From CAYLRU01 sp964386565 (GTDB lineage: Bacteria > Desulfobacterota > Desulfobacteria > Desulfobacterales > UBA5616): DNA of 64,000 nt. The DNA lies in the NCBI GenBank assembly GCA_964386565.1, contig CAYLRU010000001.1, positions 1 to 64,000 on the forward strand. The letters run 5' to 3'. Each line of letters opens with the position of its first letter. Position 1 is the first letter of the stretch. Shown here piece by piece: positions 1 to 8,056 of this stretch. The translations under genes were made by a program, and so were the position numbers. The notes beneath the pieces were generated by a model, which saw only the letters and a program-made list of their open reading frames with translations, was not told the origin of the DNA and searched no databases.

Positions 1-1400
1 CATCGCCGTCAACACCGTTTATACCAGTTGCGTCGAGGTCATTGGGATCACAATCGCTCAACAGGCCGTCATTGTCAGCATCGCCATCACAGGCGTCGCC
101 CAGTCCGTCTCCATCAAAATCCGCCTGATCGGGATTGTCAACATCATCACAGTTATCACAGGCATCGCCTAAATCATCCGTATCACTGTTTGTTTGATCC
201 GCATTTGCGACAGCCGGACAATTGTCATCACAATCATTCACACCATCTGCATCAGCATCCCCGATATCATCCACTACGTTGTTACAGTCATTGTCTTTTC
301 CATCACAGATTTCAGGAGCGCCCGGATAAATGACATTGCTCGTATCATCGCAGTCATCATCATTGTCGACATACCCTTCNNNNNNNNNNNNNNNNNNNNN
401 NNNNNNNNNNNNNNNNNNNNNNNNNNNNNNNNNNNNNNNNNNNNNNNNNNNNNNNNNNNNNNNNNNNNNNNNNNNNNNNAGGCGCAGTACAGGCATCCTG
501 GGTCACTGCAGGATTGCCGTATGTGTCGCCGTCTGAATCCTGATAAAACGTCGTCTTCACACCTTCATCCACCAAACCGTCACAGTCGTTGTCTACGCCG
601 TCGCAAACCTCGGCAGCCGCAGGATTTATGTCACCATCCGTATCATCGCAGTCATCATCATTGTCGACATATCCTTCAGGCGCAGTACAGGCATCCTGGG
701 TCACTGCAGGATTGCCGTATGTGTCGCCGTCTAAATCCTGATAAAACGTCGTCTTCACATCTTCATCCACCAAACCGTCACAATCATTGTCATCTCCATC
801 GCAAACCTCGGCAGCCGCAGGGTTTATGTCACCATCCGTATCATCGCAGTCGCCTTCGCATGTGGTGTACCCGTCACCATCACCATCGGTTCCAACGCAA
901 ACGGCCAGATTGTTCGGGGTTGGGAGAAATTGATCTTCCGAACTGGCACCAAATTTGATGGCATTAATGGAAAAAACAAAACTCCCTGCAACATCTCCTG
1001 AAAATGTAACATCCACAAATGATATTGCCGTAGGCCCAGGTATGGGGGTCAATTCAAAGCCATTAAAAATTATTTTTTGGGAAAAATCTGGGTTAATATT
1101 CGGTTCCGACGATAAGACGGAATTAGCCGCTTTTACCACGGATACGATAGAAACCTTTGTATTATCAAATAATAGTTCAAACTGATAGGCACCCAGATTT
1201 TTCCCATCCGGTACTTCAGCATAAAACCGAACCGTTTGTTGATCACCAACCATCATGTTTGTTTGAGTAAGAGGGTTGTCTGAAGTGTCCGTAAAATATG
1301 CATCGTTGGCCTCTGCACTTATTGCAACTCCGAATAACGGTATAACAAAAAACAACGCCGCAACAAAGATTACATAAGGACTCCTAAATTTTCTTTTCAT
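1..1400 (-). CDS. Secreted cohesin-like / MopE-repeat / thrombospondin-3-like calcium-binding protein (partial, interrupted by gap)
   Basis: Start ATG at 1400 is preceded by AAAGGGA. Residues 1-30 form a signal peptide (MKRKF, then a hydrophobic core ending near AISA). Residues about 34-165 resemble a cohesin fold domain: an 18-residue stretch around FVDVTFSGDVAG is alignable with the second cohesin of the next gene (TFSGxxAG...KFG...QF). From about 168 follow MopE-type putative metal-binding units (DGDGDGY, CDDTDGDINP, CDGxDNDCDGLVDE), acidic and Cys-rich, two of them near-identical 66-residue repeats. Beyond the 100-N gap (380-479) the coding sequence continues as another MopE unit and then Ca-binding type-3 repeats (DxDxDGxxDxCD), but in a different frame, so the stated gap length is not real. 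The 3' end lies outside the window. Role inferred: extracellular Ca2+-stabilised adhesin or scaffold. First of five same-strand secreted-protein genes. Confidence 0.8.
380..479. other. Assembly gap (100 N) at a tandem-repeat junction
   Basis: One hundred Ns interrupt the repeat-rich gene. The left flank ends in ...ATACCCTTC and the right flank begins AGGCGCAGTAC; in the intact repeat the same two ends meet directly at 677/678 (ATATCCTTC then AGGCGC). Reading frame requires the missing length to be a multiple of three, which 100 is not, so the Ns are a placeholder. The missing piece is probably a whole number of 198-bp units, possibly none. Confidence 0.9.
480..851. repeat. 198-bp coding tandem repeat (two adjacent units)
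   Basis: The blocks starting at 480 and 678 are near-identical, with a 198-bp period (66 codons). Only scattered substitutions are seen, for example tctgaatcc against tctaaatcc. The second unit stays similar to about 851 and then diverges. Each unit encodes KTTFYQDxDGDTYGN plus one MopE metal-binding block. High DNA identity implies recent duplication or gene conversion and explains the assembly break next to it. Confidence 0.85.
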
Positions 1401-1442
1401 TATTCCATCCCTTTCATTTATTTAAAATATAATTGACACAAT

Positions 1443-3005
1443 TTATTCACAGTCTAAGTCAGGTATAATAAACGCTGAAAATTGGGCGACTTTCAAGGCA
1501 TCGAATATATCGACTTCTCCTGAACAATCCACATCACAGCATAAAAATCCAGGCACATCCTGCTCTCCAATAATGAAGGCCCCATATTGAGCTATCATCA
1601 GTGCATCAAAAATATCAACTTCCCCCGACATGTCTGCATCACCCGGCTGACAGGTGAGGACTTCCAATGGATGGTCTTCCGGTATCATCGTGAACTGGTT
1701 ACCGTCATTCTCGCCAAACTTATCCACAGTGATCATCAGATCCAATGTTCCGGCAGCAACACCGCTGAACGTAAATTCAACCAGGGAAATGGTGTCGGGT
1801 CCGTCAACGCCTATGGCATCCAGTCCGTTGATGACAATCTGACCGTCCGTGTCCGTATTGACAGTGGTCGGCGGGAATGGATAACCGTCTGATTGATTGG
1901 AATCATATGCGATGAGGGTATTGTCATACTGAATCGTAATCTGATATTCCTTCAGGGTCTCACCGGTGGGGACATCGGCCATAAGAACGAAATCACCAGT
2001 ACCGTCCACATTGATGGTACCCGGTCCCTGGAAGTAAACATATAATGGGTACTCGGTTACATCATTCGGATCCGTATTAAGATCGATCTCTTCTTTGTCA
2101 TTGAATCCGTCCCCGTCGGTATCTGATTTATTCGGATCGGTTCCGGTTGTGTTGACCTCCTCGCCATCTGTCAATCCGTCATCATCGGAATCTGCATCCG
2201 TCCGGCTCGTTCCGGTATCATCCGCGCTGACATATGTCCCCGTTCCTGTCTCCACATAATCACACAAATCATCGCTGTCTCCATCCAGGCAATCCGCAAC
2301 GGGCAGAATCAGTGTATCCAGCGATCCGGCCGGGTCTCCCAGCAACACCGGAAAAGCCAGGGTTAAATCATTGAAATTGGGATCATCCTGGTTCACGGCG
2401 CCCACCAGAACCGACACCTTGCCCATGGTATCGACACCTTCATCAAATTCACCGTCACCACCGACATCCGTGCCGTAACCAGCGTCCAGGTTCCACAGTT
2501 CGGTCTGCTTCAGGGTCAAGGTGGTGTCGGCGATGGGAGCATCTTTTTTCACCGTCATTTTAAAGGTAAACAGGGCCACGTCACCCACTGTACTGTAAAG
2601 TCCACCTCCGTCAGTCGTATTGATGGCAGCGCCTGAAAAATATATTTTCCCTGCCTCTGACGAGTTTTCCCTGTGGGTCTGTGTGAGATCTATTTCATCG
2701 GTTTGAAAGCTGAACGGAAAAACCGACATGATTTCGTTTTCATTCACCGGCAATCCTTCCGCATCCGTTTCCGGTGGCGTAAATACCAATGGATCAAATT
2801 CCAGTGTAAACGCGCAACCGGCCACGTCCACCGGGTTGTCCAGTATAATATTGACAATAATTTCTTCCCCGCGATTGGTTTGCGCTATGGGTGTTACCCC
2901 GTCACTGGTGGGACTGATCGTCAGGTTGTATTCCGCAAGTGCGTATGACGCCCCCAATATTAAATATATTACAGCCATGGCTGTAATCATTTTTTTATGT
3001 TTCAT
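1443..3005 (-). CDS. Secreted protein with two cohesin-like domains, Ca-binding repeats and a C-terminal dockerin
   Basis: I place the start at ATG 3005 (520 aa): TTTGGAGGTCAAT precedes it and a signal peptide follows (MKHKKMITAMAVIYLI...ALA). An upstream in-frame start at 3053 would put 16 polar residues before the signal peptide. Domains: cohesin-like 1 about 25-210; acidic Ca-binding repeats about 240-318 (DADSDDDGLTDGEE, SDTDGDGFNDKEE); cohesin-like 2 about 321-451; type I dockerin 452-520 with two F-hand motifs (GDADMSGEVDIFDAL and CDVDCSGEVDIFDAL). Carrying both cohesin and dockerin modules, it has the architecture of an adaptor scaffoldin. Dockerin loops bind Ca2+ in known systems. Which dockerins its cohesins bind cannot be read from sequence. 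Confidence 0.85.
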   Translation of the reverse strand: MKHKKMITAMAVIYLILGASYALAEYNLTISPTSDGVTPIAQTNRGEEIIVNIILDNPVDVAGCAFTLEFDPLVFTPPETDAEGLPVNENEIMSVFPFSFQTDEIDLTQTHRENSSEAGKIYFSGAAINTTDGGGLYSTVGDVALFTFKMTVKKDAPIADTTLTLKQTELWNLDAGYGTDVGGDGEFDEGVDTMGKVSVLVGAVNQDDPNFNDLTLAFPVLLGDPAGSLDTLILPVADCLDGDSDDLCDYVETGTGTYVSADDTGTSRTDADSDDDGLTDGEEVNTTGTDPNKSDTDGDGFNDKEEIDLNTDPNDVTEYPLYVYFQGPGTINVDGTGDFVLMADVPTGETLKEYQITIQYDNTLIAYDSNQSDGYPFPPTTVNTDTDGQIVINGLDAIGVDGPDTISLVEFTFSGVAAGTLDLMITVDKFGENDGNQFTMIPEDHPLEVLTCQPGDADMSGEVDIFDALMIAQYGAFIIGEQDVPGFLCCDVDCSGEVDIFDALKVAQFSAFIIPDLDCE

Positions 3006-3095
3006 ATTGACCTCCAAATTATCGAGCCGGATTGGCATATCGCCGTTTGACAAACTTAAAAACAGGCGTGGTGATTGTTTCCATCAGGATAATCA

Positions 3096-3488
3096 TCAGG
3101 CCATGCGTGGAGGGTGGAAGAGGGATGAGGGGGTCATTGATTCAAACCCGTGGATTATTATCGCCAGACCTTTGAACGTTCCTGCAAAATGAATCGCATC
3201 ATGCGATGAAATCAAAAAGTGGCGGTCCAGGGATTTAAAATATCCAGCATCATGCACGGGAACAACCCGGGTCTCCAGACCTGCCACCAGTTGTACAGCC
3301 GACACGGCATTTTTCATTTTCTCACCGAACACGGCCGATCCCCCTGCGGTCCGGGCAAGAGCCCTGACGCCCACAATGGCATCGGCAAGATCCACTCTTT
3401 TGTCGTGGTTCAAATCTCCTGCAGTGAAACACGGCAATCCCATGAAAAGGATGGCCACGGCAAGGATTCCGGTAATGATTTTCCGCAT
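3096..3488 (-). CDS. Small secreted protein with a dockerin-like motif
   Basis: Start chosen at ATG 3488 (130 aa), because a clear signal peptide begins there (MRKIITGILAVAILFMG...FTA); the longer in-frame start at 3557 would place 23 polar residues before it. The ribosome-binding site is weak. Residues 24-38 read GDLNHDKRVDLADAI, a canonical dockerin F-hand half, followed by a degenerate second half (about 52-71, ending VQLVAGLE). The last 60 residues show no family I recognise. It lies between two cohesin-bearing genes on the same strand, so a role as ligand, cap or small cargo of the neighbouring cohesins is a reasonable inference. Not enzymatic as far as can be seen. Confidence 0.6.
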   Translation of the reverse strand: MRKIITGILAVAILFMGLPCFTAGDLNHDKRVDLADAIVGVRALARTAGGSAVFGEKMKNAVSAVQLVAGLETRVVPVHDAGYFKSLDRHFLISSHDAIHFAGTFKGLAIIIHGFESMTPSSLFHPPRMA

Positions 3489-3647
3489 AGCAATTATCCG
3501 GGGGTTTTGAAAAATGACCGCTGAATGTTCGAACTTACTTTTTATTGAATTTTTCAAAATAAGTCAATGTAAATATGTTCCAACCCGGAATCATGGCCGG
3601 GAAGGCCTGAACCTGTTGAAAAAAACACAACAACTGTAACAGATCGT

Positions 3648-4151
3648 TCAGGGCAAATCCTTCGTGCCACCAGCCGGCTGCGGCAAAACAACCACATCGT
3701 TTACCCTGATCGCGCACTCAACCTCTTTTAATGTATCGCTCATCAGTTGAAGCTCGCTGATCCTGATCCCGGCGGATGTTTTTTCCGTCAGCGTCTCACA
3801 GGTTTTAAACTTCAATAAAAACAACGGGATATCTTCGCCTTTAATCCCCCTGGCCCCGGCCATGACAATGATGAGAACCCCGGGATTCTTGTCGTTGACC
3901 ACATGCATGAGCGCCGAGGTGTGCTTTGTCTTTTCACCGTTGACATATTTCAATACTTTTTGATTATATTTGAACACCAGTTTCATACCGGCCAGGTTGT
4001 CGATCCGGTCGATCATGATGGGAATTTCAATGGTCTGGCCGGGTTTTGCCGTAATCGACGGGATGTAAAGTTCGGTTCCGAGTGCCGGTCCCGTAAAAAA
4101 CACTGCCGCTGCAAAGATCATCAGGCAAAATCCTGCTACATTCCGATTCAT
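3648..4151 (-). CDS. Secreted single-domain cohesin-like protein
   Basis: ATG at 4151 gives 167 aa and sits 4 nt past the stop of the upstream protease gene, with GGCGGA about 8 nt before it, so the two are probably translated from one transcript. A TTG at 4172 is in frame but overlaps that stop. Signal peptide at residues 1-26. The remainder is one cohesin-like beta-sandwich: ELYIPSITAKPGQTIEIPI, then NLAGMKLVFKYNQKVLKYV, matching the cohesin pattern of a Gly-rich turn, paired strands and a YDPxVL-like strand. No anchoring motif is visible at the C terminus. Likely partner: the dockerin of the protease encoded immediately upstream (inference). Confidence 0.7.
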   Translation of the reverse strand: MNRNVAGFCLMIFAAAVFFTGPALGTELYIPSITAKPGQTIEIPIMIDRIDNLAGMKLVFKYNQKVLKYVNGEKTKHTSALMHVVNDKNPGVLIIVMAGARGIKGEDIPLFLLKFKTCETLTEKTSAGIRISELQLMSDTLKEVECAIRVNDVVVLPQPAGGTKDLP

Positions 4152-4155
4152 CTTG

Positions 4156-6687
4156 TTAATCCGCCCTGACAACTGATATTTTCTGGAAGATATACATCAC
4201 CTCTTGCATTCCGATTTTACCGTCACCGTTCACATCCGCATCCGGATTTATGGATTCCTGGGATGATATGTCGGCCATGATCCGCAATGCATAAACCGCA
4301 TCCGCCAAATTGATGCTTTTATCATCATTTACATCGCCCATCAAGTCTCCGGATTTGAATACAACGCCGTAATCTTCAACCTGACCGTAAAATGGTTTAT
4401 CACAGGCATTTATCTGTATCACATCCGATATGACCCTCATTCTGAGCAGTGTGTCCATCAGGGGATTTTCCGGGGTGTGAATTATTCCCGTATGTTCCAA
4501 TGTTTTCGCCACGGGTGATGAAAAAACATTTTCGCCTGCATCATCAAAGTCGCCGTCTCCATTATAGTCGATATACACATAAACCAGTTCCTCGTTCCAA
4601 TCCCCGACAGTCACCGAAACGGTATAGTCCGTGTCCGGCAATAGAGGGGTGGTCCGTGTGCAGGAAAAATCCATGGCACCGGTGTCTTCATATGCACTTC
4701 CGGTTTGGCTGTCTATCATGTTCAGTTTCAGCCGGTAAATACCGGTATGATAGTCCTGGTCCAAATTCTGTGTCTGTATATCATCGCATGCCGGCAAAAC
4801 GCTCTCATAAACGGCTATGTAGTTATATTTTGTCTCGGTGTTTCCCGGTCCGATATCGTTGGTGGCTGTTAACGATACACTGTACATGCCGGGATTTTCA
4901 TATACCACGGACGGGTCTTTTTCACTTGACGTGGATGGGTTCCCGCCGGGAAAAGACCAGTTCCAGCTTGTTGGGAAAAAAGAGGACAGGTCCTTGAATT
5001 TTACCGCCGTTTCCATACATGCCTCTGTATTTTCGGCTGCAAAATCCGATTCAGGCGCCTCGTTAACGAGGATCTGTACATCATCGATATACATCCACTG
5101 GCAGGTCGGCGGAGTTGTTACGGCGTTATATTGTTCCAGATATAAGGTAATGATCGAGCTTTTCCATGGCGTTAAGTTGACAACAAATTGCTGCCACTCA
5201 TTATCGTTGAAATCGCCTTCAAAAACGGTCTCCAACACGTCCTGTCCGAATTGAGGCCTGATTTGAGCGGTTTGTTTATTAAATCCCGAAATACTGTCAT
5301 ATCCCCGCTTTACCCAGAATATCAATACCCCTCCATCAGCAGGCACATTGATTTTGAGTGCTGCGATGTTGATGTTTTCCCCGGAGAATTCAGGATGGGA
5401 AAGCAAGATACTGTTGGTACCGGTATGGGCATCCAGTGCTGAAAGACCGGCGCGTTCGCCTGACAATATCCATTCATCCGGCAACCCGTCCTCAAAACCC
5501 TGATTATAAGGATAGACCAAATTCGGTTCAATCGCCGGTTGAATGCGGATAACGGCACTTTGATCGACACTGAAATCATATCCACCGGCGATCAAACCGG
5601 ACAGCAGAAAATAACCGTCCTCATAGCCTTCCCAGCCAAAATTAAAATGAAACATATCTGTGTCATCATAGCCGTCACAAATAAACGCATGCCCGGGACC
5701 GGCATAAAGCATGGGAAGCTGGTTGTCCAGATCCGCTTTCAGCAGGCTTTTCCATTCTTCATCCGTGTAGTCTTCTTTTTTTACCGTATATAACGATTCC
5801 TGGTATTTAAAAAAATTTTTCAGGGCGTCCCTGCCGTCATTTTCCATGTCAGCACTGGAGCCATCAACACCGTAATCCATATCCACCGAAACGCCGCAAT
5901 GAAAGAAAAGGCGGGCCACCTCATCGATTTCATCCTGGGTGTCATACTCGGCCGTGGCATACGGCATTTTTGTCCAATCATATACAGTACCGCCGAAGTC
6001 TGCCGGGCCGTCGGCAGGAATCGGCCCATACACATCGTGAACATAACTGTGGGACCCGTATCCGGTTGTCGGGTATTCATGATATCTCATGATCTGGGCC
6101 ATGGCCGTTGCCACACATCCGGTCACGGTCCGGGCCTGGGCATCGTCATCGTAGGGTGTCTGTTCATTATAAGGAAAATCCTGTCCCCACCTGGTCTGAA
6201 CCAGCGGGACGACCCCCCTGGTCGTCCCCTTTGGAACCGGCAGGAAACCGGTGGGGTCTTCTGTCAATCGAAGCCATTCATCTGAAATTTCTGCAGAAGA
6301 CTGTATGTTTTCCGCTATAGCGTTATAGATGGCCTGTTTCACGGCCGTCATCCATTCGTCGAACGCGGGCGGCCGGTTATCCGGAGAATAAGCGCCTGCC
6401 ACGGAATAGGCAATAATGGGACAGGCGATATCATCGGCTGAAACGATCACCCATCCTTCCGGATCCAGGTTCAAAATGTAATAAGCCGACCGATCCTTTT
6501 CATACTCCGCAAATATCCGGGAAACGGCATATTCTCCAAACTTTGCCCGGGTTTTTTCACCGATCCAGTTCAAAGCGACGTTTTCCGCTGTTTCCGCCGG
6601 AACCGTTTTGCCGTAAACCGTTGCGGCTGTAATGGAAAACAGCAAGACGGAAAACATAATAATCGCAGATTTTTTTAAGGAAAACAT
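4156..6687 (-). CDS. C10 family (streptopain-like) cysteine protease with PKD, GEVED and dockerin domains
   Basis: 843 aa. Signal peptide 1-26; N-terminal pro-region (Spi_1-like) 27-150; C10 catalytic domain about 155-385 with the nucleophile in TGCVATAMAQ (Cys191), the general base in GHAFICDGY (His333) and the conserved FNFGWEG (Asn349, Trp352). These numbers fall close to streptopain's Cys192/His340. Then a jelly-roll-like domain about 395-545, a PKD domain about 548-630 (SWNWSFPGGNPS), a GEVED domain about 640-775 (DYNGDGDFDDAGENVF, ending QVEDYGVVF) and a dockerin 780-843 (GDVNDDKSINLADAV, ADVNGDGKIGMQEVM). Start ATG 6687 follows GGGGGGGAAA. It is the only clear enzyme in the locus and would be the cargo of a cohesin scaffold. 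Substrate unknown; activity inferred from an intact dyad. Confidence 0.9.
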   Translation of the reverse strand: MFSLKKSAIIMFSVLLFSITAATVYGKTVPAETAENVALNWIGEKTRAKFGEYAVSRIFAEYEKDRSAYYILNLDPEGWVIVSADDIACPIIAYSVAGAYSPDNRPPAFDEWMTAVKQAIYNAIAENIQSSAEISDEWLRLTEDPTGFLPVPKGTTRGVVPLVQTRWGQDFPYNEQTPYDDDAQARTVTGCVATAMAQIMRYHEYPTTGYGSHSYVHDVYGPIPADGPADFGGTVYDWTKMPYATAEYDTQDEIDEVARLFFHCGVSVDMDYGVDGSSADMENDGRDALKNFFKYQESLYTVKKEDYTDEEWKSLLKADLDNQLPMLYAGPGHAFICDGYDDTDMFHFNFGWEGYEDGYFLLSGLIAGGYDFSVDQSAVIRIQPAIEPNLVYPYNQGFEDGLPDEWILSGERAGLSALDAHTGTNSILLSHPEFSGENINIAALKINVPADGGVLIFWVKRGYDSISGFNKQTAQIRPQFGQDVLETVFEGDFNDNEWQQFVVNLTPWKSSIITLYLEQYNAVTTPPTCQWMYIDDVQILVNEAPESDFAAENTEACMETAVKFKDLSSFFPTSWNWSFPGGNPSTSSEKDPSVVYENPGMYSVSLTATNDIGPGNTETKYNYIAVYESVLPACDDIQTQNLDQDYHTGIYRLKLNMIDSQTGSAYEDTGAMDFSCTRTTPLLPDTDYTVSVTVGDWNEELVYVYIDYNGDGDFDDAGENVFSSPVAKTLEHTGIIHTPENPLMDTLLRMRVISDVIQINACDKPFYGQVEDYGVVFKSGDLMGDVNDDKSINLADAVYALRIMADISSQESINPDADVNGDGKIGMQEVMYIFQKISVVRAD

Positions 6688-7150
6688 TTTCCCCCCCGCA
6701 TTTAATGGTTAAGCCGTAAACTTTCCGGCCTATCTTCAATTCCAATTAAACCGCGAACACTTTTCCCGTTATAACAATCGGATTTTCTCTAAGCAGAAGG
6801 GTATTTGGCAGGCCGGATGCGTATTTCAGGCAATTTCGTGTCCTAATCCCATTGTGCAGGCGCTGAACGCCGGATTTTGAATATATCGGTTCACAACAGG
6901 AATATCAAGTACTATGACCATATGACATGACGGCTTGCAATCAAAATCCTTTTTAACGCTTTTAACCTGCTGTATTCTTATCAACATTGACACCCATACA
7001 AAATGCATGATAAGTAAAAAATTTAGCGTTCAGCGCCCAAAGCATCCAAGCACAAACAAAATTATTTGAATTTATTCGATATTTAAAACAGCCCCATTAG
7101 AATCCGTTTCTTTTGCGCATACAACGAAAAATTAACCGACCAGCCTGCAA
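6688..7150. other. Divergent intergenic region
   Basis: 463 bp between the protease operon (minus) and the MipA-like gene (plus). It is AT-rich, has no convincing ORF, and must hold the promoters of both units. I found no consensus -35/-10 pair that I would trust, no riboswitch-like motif and no strong hairpin. Confidence 0.5.
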
Positions 7151-8047
7151 ATGCTGAAAACAGGTCCTAAAATAACCATTTTATTGGTCGTGCTCCTGGT
7201 GGTTTTTCCGGGCTCATTCCCGGTCGGGCTTTCCGCCGCCGATACCGGGAAGACAAGCCAAACCCGGACAAACCCGCTCTGGGAGCTGGGATTATTCCCC
7301 GGGGCCGTCTGTATGCCCCATTACCGGGGATCGGATGAATACAGGCTCTGGGCTCTTCCGCTGCCCTACCTGGTCTACAGGGGAAAAATATTTCAACTCG
7401 ACCAGGAAGGGGTACGGGGAATTTTTTACCGGTCCGAATACCTGGAGACCAGCATTTCAGGATGGGGAAATCCACCGGTGGAGGATGACAACGACGCCAG
7501 GACCGGTATGGATGAACTGGACCCCGTGCTCGAAGCAGGGCCTTCTCTGAAATGGTTTTTTGCAGGACGGCATCCGGATCGAACGGTCTACCTGCAATGG
7601 GCCTTTCGGGCGGTTTTTTCAACCGGGCTTCCCGATGATATTGATATCCGTCACCGGGGATTCAAATCCGCCCTGAACCTGGTTTACCAGCACGACGCTC
7701 CCTGGGGGAACCCGCGGTGGCATGTGGGGTTGAATACGGGCATCGACGTTTCTGACAAAACATATCATCGCTATTTCTACGAAGTGCCTGCAAAAGACGC
7801 CCTGCCGGGCCGGCCTGCCTATGATCCGGATGCGGGTTTCTCCGTATGGATGCTTTCCGGCAGGGTGATTCGCCGTATCAACGACCGTTTCTCGCTGGCC
7901 GGATACGGCCGATGGGAGAATCTTGCACATGCCGCATATGCGGACAGCCCCCTGGTAAAAGATGAAAACAATTTCATGATCGGCTGCGCCGTGATCTGGA
8001 AAATAAAGGAATCAAAAACCCGGGTAAAAGCATTCAAACGCGAATAA
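7151..8047 (+). CDS. MipA/OmpV family outer membrane protein
   Basis: 298 aa with an N-terminal signal peptide (hydrophobic ILLVVLLVVF...AA near residue 30). The mature part has the MipA/OmpV hallmarks: an early PHYRGSDEY motif, LPYLVYRG, alternating aromatic beta-strands and an amphipathic terminal strand region (NNFMIGCAVIWKI). Family members (MltA-interacting protein, OmpV) are outer-membrane beta-barrels of about 250-300 residues. The ribosome-binding site is weak. The protein ends in a charged tail (ESKTRVKAFKRE) rather than the usual terminal Phe, which is slightly atypical for a barrel. The next gene begins 10 nt downstream, so co-transcription is likely, but a functional link to the VOC protein is not evident. 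Confidence 0.75.
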   Translation: MLKTGPKITILLVVLLVVFPGSFPVGLSAADTGKTSQTRTNPLWELGLFPGAVCMPHYRGSDEYRLWALPLPYLVYRGKIFQLDQEGVRGIFYRSEYLETSISGWGNPPVEDDNDARTGMDELDPVLEAGPSLKWFFAGRHPDRTVYLQWAFRAVFSTGLPDDIDIRHRGFKSALNLVYQHDAPWGNPRWHVGLNTGIDVSDKTYHRYFYEVPAKDALPGRPAYDPDAGFSVWMLSGRVIRRINDRFSLAGYGRWENLAHAAYADSPLVKDENNFMIGCAVIWKIKESKTRVKAFKRE

Positions 8048-8056
8048 AGGAGGGCC

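Noticed and set aside
480..851. Regular repeats considered as a CRISPR array
   Set aside because: 198-bp period, no unique spacers, in-frame coding repeats.
1720..1728. TTATCCACA, a perfect DnaA-box-like 9-mer
   Set aside because: Single copy inside the coding sequence of a cohesin protein, without a cluster or AT-rich unwinding region.
5899..6285. Long plus-strand frame opposite the C10 protease
   Set aside because: Lies antisense to a well-supported catalytic domain and has no ribosome-binding site or family resemblance.
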